The notes under the pieces: model-generated
Database searches by the model: none
Told to the model about the DNA's origin: nothing
Seen by the model: the letters and a program-made list of their open reading frames with translations, nothing else
IMG/VR virus record: IMGVR_UViG_3300016745_000584
Location: 1 to 23,666 of that record
Strand: one strand, 5' to 3'
Origin: a virus
DNA length: 23,666 nucleotides
Shown here: piece by piece, positions 23,388 through 23,666 of the stretch
Numbering within the stretch: position 1 is the stretch's first letter
How the letters are laid out: each line of letters starts with the position of its first letter
Position numbers and translations under genes: made by a program

Positions 23388-23666
23388 CTACGCTATATCC
23401 GATTGATAATAAACTACTACTAATCCGCCAGCGCCTGGTCCACCGCAGTAACAAGTACCATTGTGAGTATGTAGCGTACCACCGCCTCCGCCTGGGAAGT
23501 CAGCTGGTCCGTCTGCATCTCTACCGTGTGTTTTATAACAGTTATCTCTTGACATTCTAGCTTGTTGTCCACCGTATGGTGCTGACGTCATGTTTTCCCA
23601 TGATGAACTAGCACACATTGCTGTACCTGCTCCACCACCGTTAAATCCGCACATACTAAAGTCTGC
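23388..23666 (-). CDS. Glycine-rich tail protein, C-terminal fragment
   Basis: Partial: the frame is open to the right edge, so only the last 92 residues are seen, reading ADFSMCGFNGGGAGTAMC at the edge. The remaining part has five cysteines, a PGGGGGTLHTHNGTCYC run and ends GPGAGGLVVVYYQSDIA, the same terminal strand as in the neighbouring cysteine-rich protein (GAVYVVYY). The two are probably paralogues or members of one glycine-rich tail family. An ATG complementary to 23652-23654 is in frame but the upstream sequence continues without a stop and has the same composition, so the true start is outside the window. Confidence 0.65.
   Translation of the reverse strand, partial: ADFSMCGFNGGGAGTAMCASSSWENMTSAPYGGQQARMSRDNCYKTHGRDADGPADFPGGGGGTLHTHNGTCYCGGPGAGGLVVVYYQSDIA

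Noticed and set aside
1-23666. tRNA genes, CRISPR arrays, insertion sequences or integration sites
   Set aside because: Intergenic space is tiny and no cloverleaf, spaced direct-repeat array, transposase or attachment duplication was visible.

Overview
The window looks like the late, virion-structure region of a T4-like marine myovirus (cyanophage or pelagiphage type). The reasons are an AT-rich composition, tightly packed genes with overlapping stops and starts, T4-type late promoters (TAAATA core), recognisable T4 neck/tail-completion proteins (gp13-, gp14- and gp15-like), very large repetitive tail proteins, and auxiliary sugar-modification genes of the kind carried by marine T4-like phages. 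Homology calls rest on motif recognition by eye; no database search was run. The sequence does not fix the host.

Layout. (1) Positions 1-245, minus strand: the N-terminus of a gp13-like neck protein, running off the left edge. (2) Positions 246-291: a short divergent intergenic region with two back-to-back late promoters forming a 9-bp inverted repeat. (3) Positions 292-6925, plus strand: gp14-like neck protein, gp15-like tail-completion protein, then a seemingly inserted metabolic block: Nudix hydrolase, HldE-like heptose kinase/adenylyltransferase, HldD-like ADP-heptose epimerase, a cupin and two 2OG-Fe(II) oxygenase-like proteins. (4) Positions 6922-23666, minus strand, convergent with the block before and read right to left: two glycine-rich tail proteins (one extremely cysteine-rich), a structural protein with a tail-assembly-chaperone-like segment, a three-gene sugar-modification cluster (GT9/heptosyltransferase-like, SGNH-like, NodU-type carbamoyltransferase), a Calx-beta-repeat protein ending in a complete-looking type-1 copper (cupredoxin) domain, a 342-aa tail protein, and a 2569-aa giant repetitive structural protein.

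How the genes may work together. The structural genes build the neck and the distal tail/adsorption apparatus. HldE and HldD are the last steps to ADP-L-glycero-D-manno-heptose, and the GT9-like protein is the type of enzyme that would use it, so the two strands together may encode a phage-directed heptose pathway; carbamoyltransferase, SGNH, cupin and oxygenase proteins could further decorate the glycan. GmhA and GmhB are not in the window, so the pathway would depend on the host or on genes elsewhere. Target (host envelope or virion glycan) is inference.

Almost the whole window is coding. No tRNA, CRISPR array, insertion sequence or convincing terminator was seen, and no gene-free stretch exceeds about 100 bases.
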